Of a stretch of DNA of 64,000 nucleotides, positions 37,668 through 46,700 are shown one piece after another (position 1 is the stretch's first letter; each line of letters starts with the position of its first letter). The DNA comes from Phycisphaerales bacterium (GTDB lineage: Bacteria > Planctomycetota > Phycisphaerae > Phycisphaerales > SM1A02): contig JABABS010000094.1 in the NCBI GenBank assembly GCA_014238125.1, positions 40,371-104,370 of the forward strand. Direction: 5' to 3'. The notes under the pieces were generated by a model. The model saw only the letters and a list, made by a program, of their open reading frames with translations. It was not told the DNA's origin and searched no databases. The translations under genes and the position numbers were made by a program.

Positions 37668-40600
37668 TCAAGGACAATCGCCAAACATATCGATCAAGAT
37701 AAGTAGGTCACCAACATCAACAGTACCGCTCTGGTCAAGATCTGATTTACTTGCGGAAGTGCCCCAATCAGAAATCAGTGCAAGAATATCGTCAATTCCA
37801 ACAGAGCCATCGCCATCAATATCTCCAAGGCAAGATGCTTCGATAATAATCCCAAGAACACCGTCGCCTGCAACGCAACCGCCGAGTTCACTTGTTGATG
37901 AACCAACTTGAATTAAGTACGAGTTGCCCTCGACAACCGGTAACATTGCAATGGACGATCCATCACTGCACGCCGACTCGTTACACGCGAGCAAATATTC
38001 CATTGTGCACCCATCATATACATTGACAATAGAATCAAAATTTGTTGCTCCGCCAATATCTTCGCACGTCCCAATTGAGGCAGTGCCAGTATCGGTGGCA
38101 ACCCACTTGAACCAAACATCACAGCCAATTGGATTCCCAGAGCAATCGTGCGTACCACTTGTCGATGCGCCACGAGTTGTAAATGGAACAGTTGATACTT
38201 CAACCGACATCGATGAATCGCAACTGTTGTTGGTTTGGTTTGCAGTCTGCAACGAAACAGTGAGATCAAACTCTGGTTGATCAAATGGGTTAGCCAATAC
38301 TTGGATGAGAAAGGTCATTCCTGCTTCGGTATCCCAATACACTGTGGATGTTTGCGTGTTACCACTTACACAAGACTCAACACTGTCATCATTACAGGTC
38401 ACTGGAACAAGGCCTGGCGTAAACACGCCAATAATCGTATCGATGTCTCCACTGCCACACGTTGTTGCTTCCACTGTTCCACCGTACTTTGCGGTGTACA
38501 CAAACCAACGGTCAATTAAATCGTCATTACCACCAACACACGGTCCTCCATCACCAAAGAACGATGTAGAGTTTGGAGGATACTTTGCAAAGGTAACGCC
38601 CTCGTCTACAGGTATTGCAATAGTTGGAGTATCTCCAACAAGGTCTGTTGGAAGAATCTTAAGCTGCGCCCAACCAGTAATTCTATTGTGATTAACGCCT
38701 CCTATACGAATATAATATCGCTCTCCTTTTGTAATATCTGCTACTGCTGGGCCTTCGTACGCCGTAGCACAAGCCGTTGCAACTGGTTGGTTACCGTTAT
38801 CTGGGAACCCTCTATATATTTCAACAAAGTCAATATCTTTTGCTTGTAACCCTTGGCCATCGCCTGCTGGTTCTACGTTTGGAATTCCAATGGCAACTTC
38901 GCCGTCTATATCTGCATCAAAAAACCACCATAGATCACGTCCATACGTTCCGCAGATGCCTCCGCCGCCGTTGTCTTCATCGTCGTTGGCGCCAGAATTA
39001 TCTACCCACCAGTTGGTATTAAGCCAGCCGTAAGGAACCAATTGAGCATTCATTATTACGTCATTAAATTCCCACACGCCGTCGTTTTCAACGTGAATTT
39101 GCTCAGGCATCCATGTTGCGTTATTCCCTGAATAATCGTCCCACCAATAATCGTCGCCATCGAGCGTAGCAATTAGTCCAACGTAGTAGTCACCAGTTGG
39201 TACTGTTTGTGGAATGGTCATCGATAAGTCGCCAGTCCAAAAAGAATCCTCAGACATTGAACTAAATGAGAAAGTAGATATTTTCTTGTCATTCTCACTA
39301 ATAGTATTGTTTGTTGATAGATAGACTCGCAAACGAATATCTGACTGTGAATTACTCGAAACGTTTTCGACTGTCACGTTGTACAGTTCAAGAGTGTCGA
39401 GGTCGTTTAACCAGGTACTATTTGTAGATGCGTTTACCATGCCAGCATTGCCATAATAGGACTCCACACCAACATCTTCCAAGACAAGAATATCTGAATC
39501 GTAGATACCCCTAACTCCTACTGCATCTAAAGCGTGCAATCCCTTCCCATTCTCAACGATGTTTCGATACGCCGCAGTCATTGTTGTTGGTTGGTCATAT
39601 AGATACGACTCATCACCACAACCAGTCTCATCTCCTGAGTCGTCTGTGTGCCCTCGTTCCAGCCCGACAGCGTGTCCTAGTTCGTGCGCTACAACTGGTC
39701 TGTAGAGAAAGGTGTCTGTGCCAAATGTATCATCCAAATCATATCCCCAAGACAAGGTACGATTAAAGATAATATCCGCTTCGGTTATTTGCCCACACCA
39801 ACCAATCGAATTCGTAAAACATATTGCAACGGCTGACCCCCAGCCATCGAAACTTGAATACTCATCCGTTATTTCTGCATCCGTTGGCCATCCACAAAAT
39901 TCATCATCACCGTTGTTTGCCCATGAGCCATCTGAGTCGATATAACGAAACAAATCTACGATTATGTTGTAGTTCGCCATCGCCCAGTTGTTGTGGTCAA
40001 AACTAGTCCAATCTTCGTGAACTTGTTGTATAACGACGTTAGTTGATTGGTAGCCACACCAACAAATAACGCCGCGAGATGGGTCGTACATTCTTTTTAT
40101 TGCACCAAGGGGTGAGCGGGATTTAGGGGATTGCATTTTTGACAAAGCCTGTTTACTACCAAACGTTTGTGTAATGTATGAAGGAATAGATGTCTGCCTT
40201 GCAAGTTCAAGGTTTGTAACAAAATCCTCAAGAGAAATTATAGATTCTGGCGTTTCGATTCTTCTCGTATTTGAAGTTGCGCCCTCTGTCATTGCTCGGG
40301 GCGGTTCAACCGTACTTGCAAATTCTGGAGTCTCCCAATAAATTGGACTACCTTGCCATACCTGATTCACTGTGGGGGTTGGCGTAAAATCAAATGCTGA
40401 TATTTTTTGAATACCGCGACCCTTGTACGTTACTGGGTACATCTCACCGCGATCATCTTGCAGAATTCGAAAGAGCCCTTGCGTACCGCCCGAGAACGGT
40501 GAGAGGTATGTGTTTCCGTCGAGCAGGGTACACACAAGATAATCTTCACCTACATCAAAGATAGGTTGGCAACAGGCAGATATATCGACTCCACCATACG

Positions 40601-40874
40601 ATCCTCCAGCAAACCGAAGAGATACTTCCTCAGAGATAAACGCTCTCGCTGAAGGTCTAGTTGAAAGTGCGTCGATTTCAGCAAACACGACTTCGGTTCC
40701 GACCATTCCGCCTCCACCATCAAAACTGCGAATTTCAGAAACACGACCAATAAAAATCGCGTCTGACATGTGCACGACTTCGTTCAGTTGCATGTCTGGG
40801 CTGTGAGCTTGCGAGTGTTGGGCTACCACACATACGATGAGGCTTGTAAATACAGTAAGTAGTGTCTTTTTCAT
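37668..40874 (-). CDS. Secreted zinc metalloprotease with CARDB-like region and C-terminal dockerin-like repeat (1068 aa)
   Basis: VVAHELGHAVGLERGHTDDSG zinc motif; VESYYGNAGMVNAS... CARDB-like; C-terminal GDIDGDGSVGIDDILALISDWGTSASKSDLDQSGTVDVGDLLILIDMFGDCP. Confidence 0.82.
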   Translation of the reverse strand: MKKTLLTVFTSLIVCVVAQHSQAHSPDMQLNEVVHMSDAIFIGRVSEIRSFDGGGGMVGTEVVFAEIDALSTRPSARAFISEEVSLRFAGGSYGGVDISACCQPIFDVGEDYLVCTLLDGNTYLSPFSGGTQGLFRILQDDRGEMYPVTYKGRGIQKISAFDFTPTPTVNQVWQGSPIYWETPEFASTVEPPRAMTEGATSNTRRIETPESIISLEDFVTNLELARQTSIPSYITQTFGSKQALSKMQSPKSRSPLGAIKRMYDPSRGVICWCGYQSTNVVIQQVHEDWTSFDHNNWAMANYNIIVDLFRYIDSDGSWANNGDDEFCGWPTDAEITDEYSSFDGWGSAVAICFTNSIGWCGQITEADIIFNRTLSWGYDLDDTFGTDTFLYRPVVAHELGHAVGLERGHTDDSGDETGCGDESYLYDQPTTMTAAYRNIVENGKGLHALDAVGVRGIYDSDILVLEDVGVESYYGNAGMVNASTNSTWLNDLDTLELYNVTVENVSSNSQSDIRLRVYLSTNNTISENDKKISTFSFSSMSEDSFWTGDLSMTIPQTVPTGDYYVGLIATLDGDDYWWDDYSGNNATWMPEQIHVENDGVWEFNDVIMNAQLVPYGWLNTNWWVDNSGANDDEDNGGGGICGTYGRDLWWFFDADIDGEVAIGIPNVEPAGDGQGLQAKDIDFVEIYRGFPDNGNQPVATACATAYEGPAVADITKGERYYIRIGGVNHNRITGWAQLKILPTDLVGDTPTIAIPVDEGVTFAKYPPNSTSFFGDGGPCVGGNDDLIDRWFVYTAKYGGTVEATTCGSGDIDTIIGVFTPGLVPVTCNDDSVESCVSGNTQTSTVYWDTEAGMTFLIQVLANPFDQPEFDLTVSLQTANQTNNSCDSSMSVEVSTVPFTTRGASTSGTHDCSGNPIGCDVWFKWVATDTGTASIGTCEDIGGATNFDSIVNVYDGCTMEYLLACNESACSDGSSIAMLPVVEGNSYLIQVGSSTSELGGCVAGDGVLGIIIEASCLGDIDGDGSVGIDDILALISDWGTSASKSDLDQSGTVDVGDLLILIDMFGDCP

Positions 40875-40946
40875 ACAAACTATTGTAAAGAGTAAATCCC
40901 CCTAATCCTAATTGCCTATTTTTACTTTTGGTACAATCTGCATTCT

Positions 40947-41846
40947 ATGGCGTGGAACGGAAGACATTTTTTAAGTTTGGCGGATTTGAACCATGAGGAC
41001 ATGGTGGGCTTGATGCAACGGGCGTCGCACTTTCTCGATGCTGGCGATCGGTTTGAACCAAGCGCACCCCTTGCTGAAAAAATTATTGCCAACCTCTTTA
41101 TGGAAAACTCAACAAGGACTCGTTGCAGCTTCACGATTGCAACCAAACGCCTTGGCGGTGGTTGCTTCGACCTGCTTGGTGAAACATCGAGCGCATCCAA
41201 AGGTGAAACACTTGTGGATACTGCATTGAATCTTGAAGCAATGGGTGTTGCGGGAATTGTGGTCAGGTGTTCTCAAAATGATGGACCGAGTGAAATTAGC
41301 GCGTGTGTCGGTATTCCCGTCATCAACGCTGGCTCTGGGACTTGTGCCCATCCAACCCAAGCACTACTCGACGCTGTGACACTTACTCGTTATTTCGGAA
41401 CGGATGATCTTTCGGGGCAACACATCGCAATCGTCGGCGACATTGCACACAGCATGGTTGCGAGATCAAATGTCATTGGTTTAACTAAACTTGGTGCAAA
41501 AGTAACGCTAGTTGGTCCCGCTGATTTATTACCAGACGATTTGAACTGTGACACTTCTTCTGATTTTGATGCTGTACTATCCAAAGTTTCTGGGGTCATG
41601 ATGTTACGCGTGCAGTTTGAACGCAACGCACAAGTCGGCGAAAATTACCGCGAGAAGTTTGGCCTTACAGAAGGAAGGTTCGCTAACTTCCAAGGAGCTG
41701 TTATGCACCCCGGCCCTATGAACCGCGGTTTAGAAATTGACGACAACGTGGCGAACATTGAAAGTTCTTCGCACAACCTCATACTCTCACAAGTAACAAG
41801 TGGTGTTGCAACTCGCATGGCGATTCTTGAACACTTGATTGGATAA
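40947..41846 (+). CDS. pyrB: Aspartate carbamoyltransferase catalytic subunit
   Basis: FMENSTRTRCSFTIATKRLG, SSASKGETLVDTALNLEAMG, CAHPTQALLDAVTLTR, VMHPGPMNRGLEID. Confidence 0.95.
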   Translation: MAWNGRHFLSLADLNHEDMVGLMQRASHFLDAGDRFEPSAPLAEKIIANLFMENSTRTRCSFTIATKRLGGGCFDLLGETSSASKGETLVDTALNLEAMGVAGIVVRCSQNDGPSEISACVGIPVINAGSGTCAHPTQALLDAVTLTRYFGTDDLSGQHIAIVGDIAHSMVARSNVIGLTKLGAKVTLVGPADLLPDDLNCDTSSDFDAVLSKVSGVMMLRVQFERNAQVGENYREKFGLTEGRFANFQGAVMHPGPMNRGLEIDDNVANIESSSHNLILSQVTSGVATRMAILEHLIG

Positions 41847-41851
41847 AAAGC

Positions 41852-43225
41852 ATGGAATTCAAAACGATTATTGAACCCTTTCGTATTCGACAGGTACAAC
41901 CAATTCACTCAACAACGAGAGAGGAACGTGTTACTGCACTTGAAAAAGCTGGCAACAACGTCTTCTTGTTAAAAGCAAAAGATGTCTTGATTGATTTACT
42001 TACTGATTCTGGCACTGGCGCCATGTCCAACGAACAATGGGCGGGCATGATGCGAAGCGATGAAAGTTATGCTGGTGCTGAGTCTTACTACCGTTTTGAG
42101 AAAGCAGTAAAAGATATCACCGGTTTTAAACACATTATTCCAACACATCAAGGTCGCGCAGCTGAGCGAATTTTATTCGGTGCTGCGGTTGAAGAAGGGC
42201 AAATTGTTCCAAACAACACGCACTTTGATACAACCCGCGCAAACATTGAAGTTCGTGGTGCAACAGCTGTGGACATCCCAAACAAAGATGCGTCTGACAC
42301 GCAAACCTTTTTGCCATTCAAGGGCAATATGAATATTGATGAGTTAAAATCAATCCTTGATCAGTGGCCAGACAAAGTACCAATGGTCATGATGACCATT
42401 ACAAATAACTCGAACGGTGGGCAACCCGTTAGCTTAGATAACATACGAGCTGCAAGTAAACTTTGTAAAGAACGCGGCGTGCCTTTCTTTATCGACGCGT
42501 GCCGTTTTGCGGAAAACTCTTGGTTTATTAAATTGCGAGAAGAGGGTAATAAAGATAGAACGCCAATTGACATCGCGCAAGAAATTTTCTCGCTCGCAGA
42601 TGGTGCAACTATGAGTGCAAAAAAAGACGGCATGGCAAACATGGGTGGTTTTCTAGCGCTGAACGATGATGCACTTGCTGAACAGTGTCGCACGATGTTA
42701 ATTTTGACAGAAGGGTTTCCCACGTACGGCGGGCTAGCTGGGTATGACCTAGAGACTATTGCAGTTGGTTTGTACGAAGCATTGCGAGAAGATTATTTAG
42801 CATATCGAATTCGAACCATTGCCTATGTAGGTGAGCGATTAACAAAAATGGGAATTCCAATTCTGCAACCACCTGGCGGTCACGCCATTTATCTTGATGC
42901 GAAAGCGTGGTTGCCACATATTCCACAAAAAGAATATCCAGGTTGGGCGCTTGCAAATGTGTTGTACAGAGAAGGTGGTATTCGAACGAGTGAAATTGGC
43001 AGTGTCATGTTCGGGCAACAGCCAGATGGAAGTGAGAAATTTGCAGACAAAGAGTTGGTGCGGCTTGCGTTTCCAAGGCGTGTCTACACACAAAGCCACA
43101 TTGATTATGTTGTAGAGGTTTTGGAATACATCAACACCATGAAAGATTCCATCAAGGGTGTTCGCATTACAAAACAACAATCTAGACTTCGACACTTCAC
43201 AGCAAAATTTGAAATTGCTGACTAA
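41852..43225 (+). CDS. tnaA: Tryptophanase
   Basis: PEPFRIR-like N-terminus, LIDLLTDSGTGAMSNEQWAGMMRSDESY, IPTHQGRAAE, MSAKKDGMANMGG (PLP Lys), EGFPTYGGLAGYD, LRHFTAKFE; side chains favour tryptophanase over tyrosine phenol-lyase. Confidence 0.88.
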   Translation: MEFKTIIEPFRIRQVQPIHSTTREERVTALEKAGNNVFLLKAKDVLIDLLTDSGTGAMSNEQWAGMMRSDESYAGAESYYRFEKAVKDITGFKHIIPTHQGRAAERILFGAAVEEGQIVPNNTHFDTTRANIEVRGATAVDIPNKDASDTQTFLPFKGNMNIDELKSILDQWPDKVPMVMMTITNNSNGGQPVSLDNIRAASKLCKERGVPFFIDACRFAENSWFIKLREEGNKDRTPIDIAQEIFSLADGATMSAKKDGMANMGGFLALNDDALAEQCRTMLILTEGFPTYGGLAGYDLETIAVGLYEALREDYLAYRIRTIAYVGERLTKMGIPILQPPGGHAIYLDAKAWLPHIPQKEYPGWALANVLYREGGIRTSEIGSVMFGQQPDGSEKFADKELVRLAFPRRVYTQSHIDYVVEVLEYINTMKDSIKGVRITKQQSRLRHFTAKFEIAD

Positions 43226-44785
43226 CTATACTTCAGATAACGGCATGTCTGTTTCAACACGGTTAGTATTTTTTGGCAACTCAACTTCGTGCATACCCGC
43301 AACACCTGCCTCAGCCATTCTTCTTCTCACAGTTGCCGCGTTAAACACAGTTGTTTCCATATCATTAACTATTGCTTGCAAGTTCATTGCAATTTGACCC
43401 TCCGCCTGCGAATCACCAATTGGTTGAATTGCACGTTCAAATATTTGCAACACGTTGTTGCAGTTTTCAAATGTGCCTGCTTTTTCTGCCCAGGTTGCAC
43501 CCGGCAAAAACACATCGCATCGGTCTGTTAGATCGTTTAAAAGTGTGTCGATAAGAATCAATGTCTGCGAATCGGAAATTTCTGGAGTTTGCCATTGTTC
43601 TGGATAATTTCCGGTTACAACAACAGTGTCTGCGTTTGACATTTGGTTTTTCCAATCGTCGTACGCAAGCGAATCGCCAAGTGCTCTGCGAATGCCTCTG
43701 ACATTGGGTGCTTTCTCTGCTCGAACCGTAAACCCACTTGGAAAAGTTTTATCTTTTCCATTAATTTCAACGGGACCAATACCAATGATAGCATTTGCAT
43801 CTATCGATAGAACAAGTTGGCCAAGAAGCCACGCGTCTTCACAGCTGATCATTGGACTGACAAGCAGTGCAATTTTTGTTGCTTGTTGAAGTTTGTCAGC
43901 TGCAATTAATTCTGCATCTTCATTCATTTCTATCGCTCGATTATCGCTGTGAACAAACTTCCACCCGTATCGCACTTCATCGGTTATCCAATATTGATTT
44001 AACAGGTGATTTTCACGGGGTTTTACTCTGTAAATTTTACCGTCGGTGTGTTCGATGTTAATGTTGTCACCGCTTGCAGTAAGCGGATCTATTGAGGGAA
44101 CTTTATCTAAAAACCAAACACGCTGTTGGAACATAAAGTCTTTGTCAAGAAACGCGCCAACTGGGCAAATATCAACAACATTTCCACTCAATTCGTTATT
44201 CAGCCCTTCACCGGGAAATACATCTATCTCTTCAACTGCGCCGCGTCCATTAATATAAAGTTCCGAAGTGCCTGTAATTTCTTGGGTAAAACGCACGCAA
44301 CGAGTGCACATAATGCAGCGGTCCCCATACAGCATGATGTTGTTGCCAACATCTTTCTTAGACTGTGTAATTTTTTCAGTATCACATCGCCGCTCTCCAC
44401 GACCGTACTCGTATGCGTAATCTTGCAAATCACATTCGCCCGCTTGATCGCACACAGGGCAATCGATCGGGTGGTTTGTAAGTAAAAATTCCATCACGGC
44501 TTTTTGATTTGCCGTTGCTTTTGGGGAAGATGTATAGACAACTTGCCCATCACCTGCGGGTGTCTGGCACGTTGGCAATAGTTTAGGCATTGGTTCTAGT
44601 TTGTTATCGTTACGTGGGTTTGGAGCCCAGACTTCTGCCAAGCAAATACGGCAATTTGCAACTACGCTCAATGAGGGGTGGTAGCAGTAGTGTGGGATTT
44701 CAATACCGTTGTCGTGTGCAACATCAAGAATTGATTGACCCTGCTCAAAGGCAAGGGGTTTTCCGTCTATCGTAATCGTAGGCAT
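43226..44785 (-). CDS. nuoG: NADH-quinone oxidoreductase subunit G
   Basis: IPHYCYHPSLSVVANCRICLAEV, HPIDCPVCDQAGECDLQDYAYEYG, RCIMCTRCVRFTQEITG, VDICPVGAF. Confidence 0.94.
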   Translation of the reverse strand: MPTITIDGKPLAFEQGQSILDVAHDNGIEIPHYCYHPSLSVVANCRICLAEVWAPNPRNDNKLEPMPKLLPTCQTPAGDGQVVYTSSPKATANQKAVMEFLLTNHPIDCPVCDQAGECDLQDYAYEYGRGERRCDTEKITQSKKDVGNNIMLYGDRCIMCTRCVRFTQEITGTSELYINGRGAVEEIDVFPGEGLNNELSGNVVDICPVGAFLDKDFMFQQRVWFLDKVPSIDPLTASGDNINIEHTDGKIYRVKPRENHLLNQYWITDEVRYGWKFVHSDNRAIEMNEDAELIAADKLQQATKIALLVSPMISCEDAWLLGQLVLSIDANAIIGIGPVEINGKDKTFPSGFTVRAEKAPNVRGIRRALGDSLAYDDWKNQMSNADTVVVTGNYPEQWQTPEISDSQTLILIDTLLNDLTDRCDVFLPGATWAEKAGTFENCNNVLQIFERAIQPIGDSQAEGQIAMNLQAIVNDMETTVFNAATVRRRMAEAGVAGMHEVELPKNTNRVETDMPLSEV

Positions 44786-44802
44786 AGGTCGCGTATTGTA
44801 AC

Positions 44803-44837
44803 AATTGACCGCGGGTCAACCTGACCCGCGGTCAATT
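44803..44837. repeat. Perfect 16-bp inverted repeat with 3-nt loop
   Basis: AATTGACCGCGGGTCA-acc-TGACCCGCGGTCAATT between nuoG and the upstream 209-aa gene. Confidence 0.9.
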
Positions 44838-45461
44838 AGGGAGTTTGGTCGTACAAGTTAGGATGATGGCCCCGTTTTCGAGTGCGATATGTTGCACAAC
44901 AACAATTCGATCATCTAACAGTGGAATTTCGGCGTTAGCATCCGAGAATTGCACGTGAAATTTTGCTATTTGTTTATCAAACAGCGCGATTGGAAGCGGA
45001 AGTTTTCCAAGGCGAACCGCGATTGGTTCAATAAACAACCTCTCCGCATCAACCCAAATCCACCATTTGATGCCAAGTGGTCTTGGCGATTTTTGAATAA
45101 TCTCAACGTTCGCATACGTCCAAACTCCACCATCAGTTACATGAATCTGCGGGTCGTGAATTTCTGGAGGTAGTTCGATATTCTGATCATGTGACAGCCA
45201 TCCCTCAAGCCTTCCCGCAAGCCACGCGTTCATCGCATTATCACCAAGACGAATTCTCCACACTTCATCTTTGGGTCGAATTTTATGAAGTTCCTCATTG
45301 AAACGATACTCTGCTCGATCTGCAAGTACAGCGACTTCGGGATTAGTAAAATCTAGCGGGGAATACCAGTGTGGAGATTGGAAACTAAACCACACAAGCA
45401 CGGCTACAGTGATGGCAATAATTCCAATTGCAACAATAAGACTAATAAATAAACGCTTCAC
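44832..45461 (-). CDS. Membrane-anchored hypothetical protein (209 aa)
   Basis: One N-terminal TM (LFISLIVAIGIIAITVAVLVWF); no recognised domain. Confidence 0.65.
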   Translation of the reverse strand: MKRLFISLIVAIGIIAITVAVLVWFSFQSPHWYSPLDFTNPEVAVLADRAEYRFNEELHKIRPKDEVWRIRLGDNAMNAWLAGRLEGWLSHDQNIELPPEIHDPQIHVTDGGVWTYANVEIIQKSPRPLGIKWWIWVDAERLFIEPIAVRLGKLPLPIALFDKQIAKFHVQFSDANAEIPLLDDRIVVVQHIALENGAIILTCTTKLPN

Positions 45462-45467
45462 GGGTGG

Positions 45468-46676
45468 TCAGCGTACCGAAATTGGGATCTTCCGAAGGAC
45501 ACCAAGCAAAACAAAATTCACAATGATGAATAAAACACCCGCAATGGGAAACATTATTGATAGGAGTGTTCCCGCCGGCAATGCAACAGCACTCACAATC
45601 CAGGCGCCGCCAAGGACGCCAACTGCAAATCCCGCTTGGCCAGCAGTTTGAAGCGAACTAAAAACAAGGTTTGACGCATCTGAGCGGACAGCAACAGAAA
45701 ATGCGGATGGCATGAGCCCCGCCGCACCGGCACCATAGACCAGTAAACATGGTGGTAATACAACAATTGGTGGCAACCACGCCATGAGACCCAAACCAGC
45801 CAATGCGAATCCGCAAAGCAGCGAGGAAATCAACCTGATTTTTTCACCACCGTGGCGATCGGCGAGAATGCCAACAGGTGCAGAAAATGAAGCTAGCGCA
45901 AGAAACATTCCACCAAGTGCAAGCCCAAGGGTCATTTTTCCAATATTAAACCCTGAAGCCAGTAAAAGTGGAAGAGATGTTGCAACAAGGGCTGCAAGTC
46001 CCCTATCAATTGCTAGAAAACCAGCACCTAGCCATTCTCTTGGAATAAGAGGACAACTATGAGGCTTAGGAAACGGAGAAGCCGGCATGTTATCAACAGT
46101 ATGACGCACAATCACAACAATTGGCGTAAGTACAGCCATTATCACCACGCCGGTCCAAAGCACTGCTACTGGGGACTCGCGTCCGATGAAACCACCTAAT
46201 CCAACGCCAAGGGCCAAGGCGACCATCATGACCGTAAAACCACCGCCCATTCTACCGCCGTAACGCTCCCTTTTTCCTGCTCCTGCAATCAGTCGAAACG
46301 AGACGGAAAGAAGTACCAAATCAGCACCACCTTCAAGACAACGAAACGCCAACATCGCCCACCACGTAGTCGAAATGGCCATTCCTGCCAGAAATAATGC
46401 CGACAGGACTGCTGAAGCGAGAAGCAGGACCGAAGAAGGAAACCGCCTTTTAAAAATATACAGCAGCCCTACAGCAAGAATTGCTCCAAGTAAATTCACC
46501 GCCATCAATAAATGAGCCGCGCTCTGAGAAACTCCAAACCGTACCACTGTTAGGTCGTGCAAGACTGGCACGATCAGAGCATCTGGAATTGCGGCAAGTC
46601 CAAGCAACAGGCACCCGACAGCAAGCGGGTGTTTGCTTCGAATTTGCGTGGTTTTATCGCTAACTTCTAGGATCAT
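45468..46676 (-). CDS. MFS transporter
   Basis: About 12 hydrophobic segments; GFNIGKMTLGLALGGMFLALASFSAPVGILADRHGGEK loop motif. Confidence 0.85.
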   Translation of the reverse strand: MILEVSDKTTQIRSKHPLAVGCLLLGLAAIPDALIVPVLHDLTVVRFGVSQSAAHLLMAVNLLGAILAVGLLYIFKRRFPSSVLLLASAVLSALFLAGMAISTTWWAMLAFRCLEGGADLVLLSVSFRLIAGAGKRERYGGRMGGGFTVMMVALALGVGLGGFIGRESPVAVLWTGVVIMAVLTPIVVIVRHTVDNMPASPFPKPHSCPLIPREWLGAGFLAIDRGLAALVATSLPLLLASGFNIGKMTLGLALGGMFLALASFSAPVGILADRHGGEKIRLISSLLCGFALAGLGLMAWLPPIVVLPPCLLVYGAGAAGLMPSAFSVAVRSDASNLVFSSLQTAGQAGFAVGVLGGAWIVSAVALPAGTLLSIMFPIAGVLFIIVNFVLLGVLRKIPISVR

Positions 46677-46681
46677 GTTTA

Positions 46682-46696
46682 TTGACCCGAGGTCAA
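46682..46696. repeat. TTGACC-CGA-GGTCAA palindrome
   Basis: Perfect 6-bp arms, 3-nt spacer, in the 24-bp gap before the MFS start codon. Confidence 0.8.
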
Positions 46697-46700
46697 ATTT

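Noticed and set aside
44803-44837. Classical rho-independent terminator of the 209-aa gene
   Set aside because: The stem is strong but no T-tract follows on the minus strand (GTTACAATACG), so reported as an operator/REP-like repeat instead.
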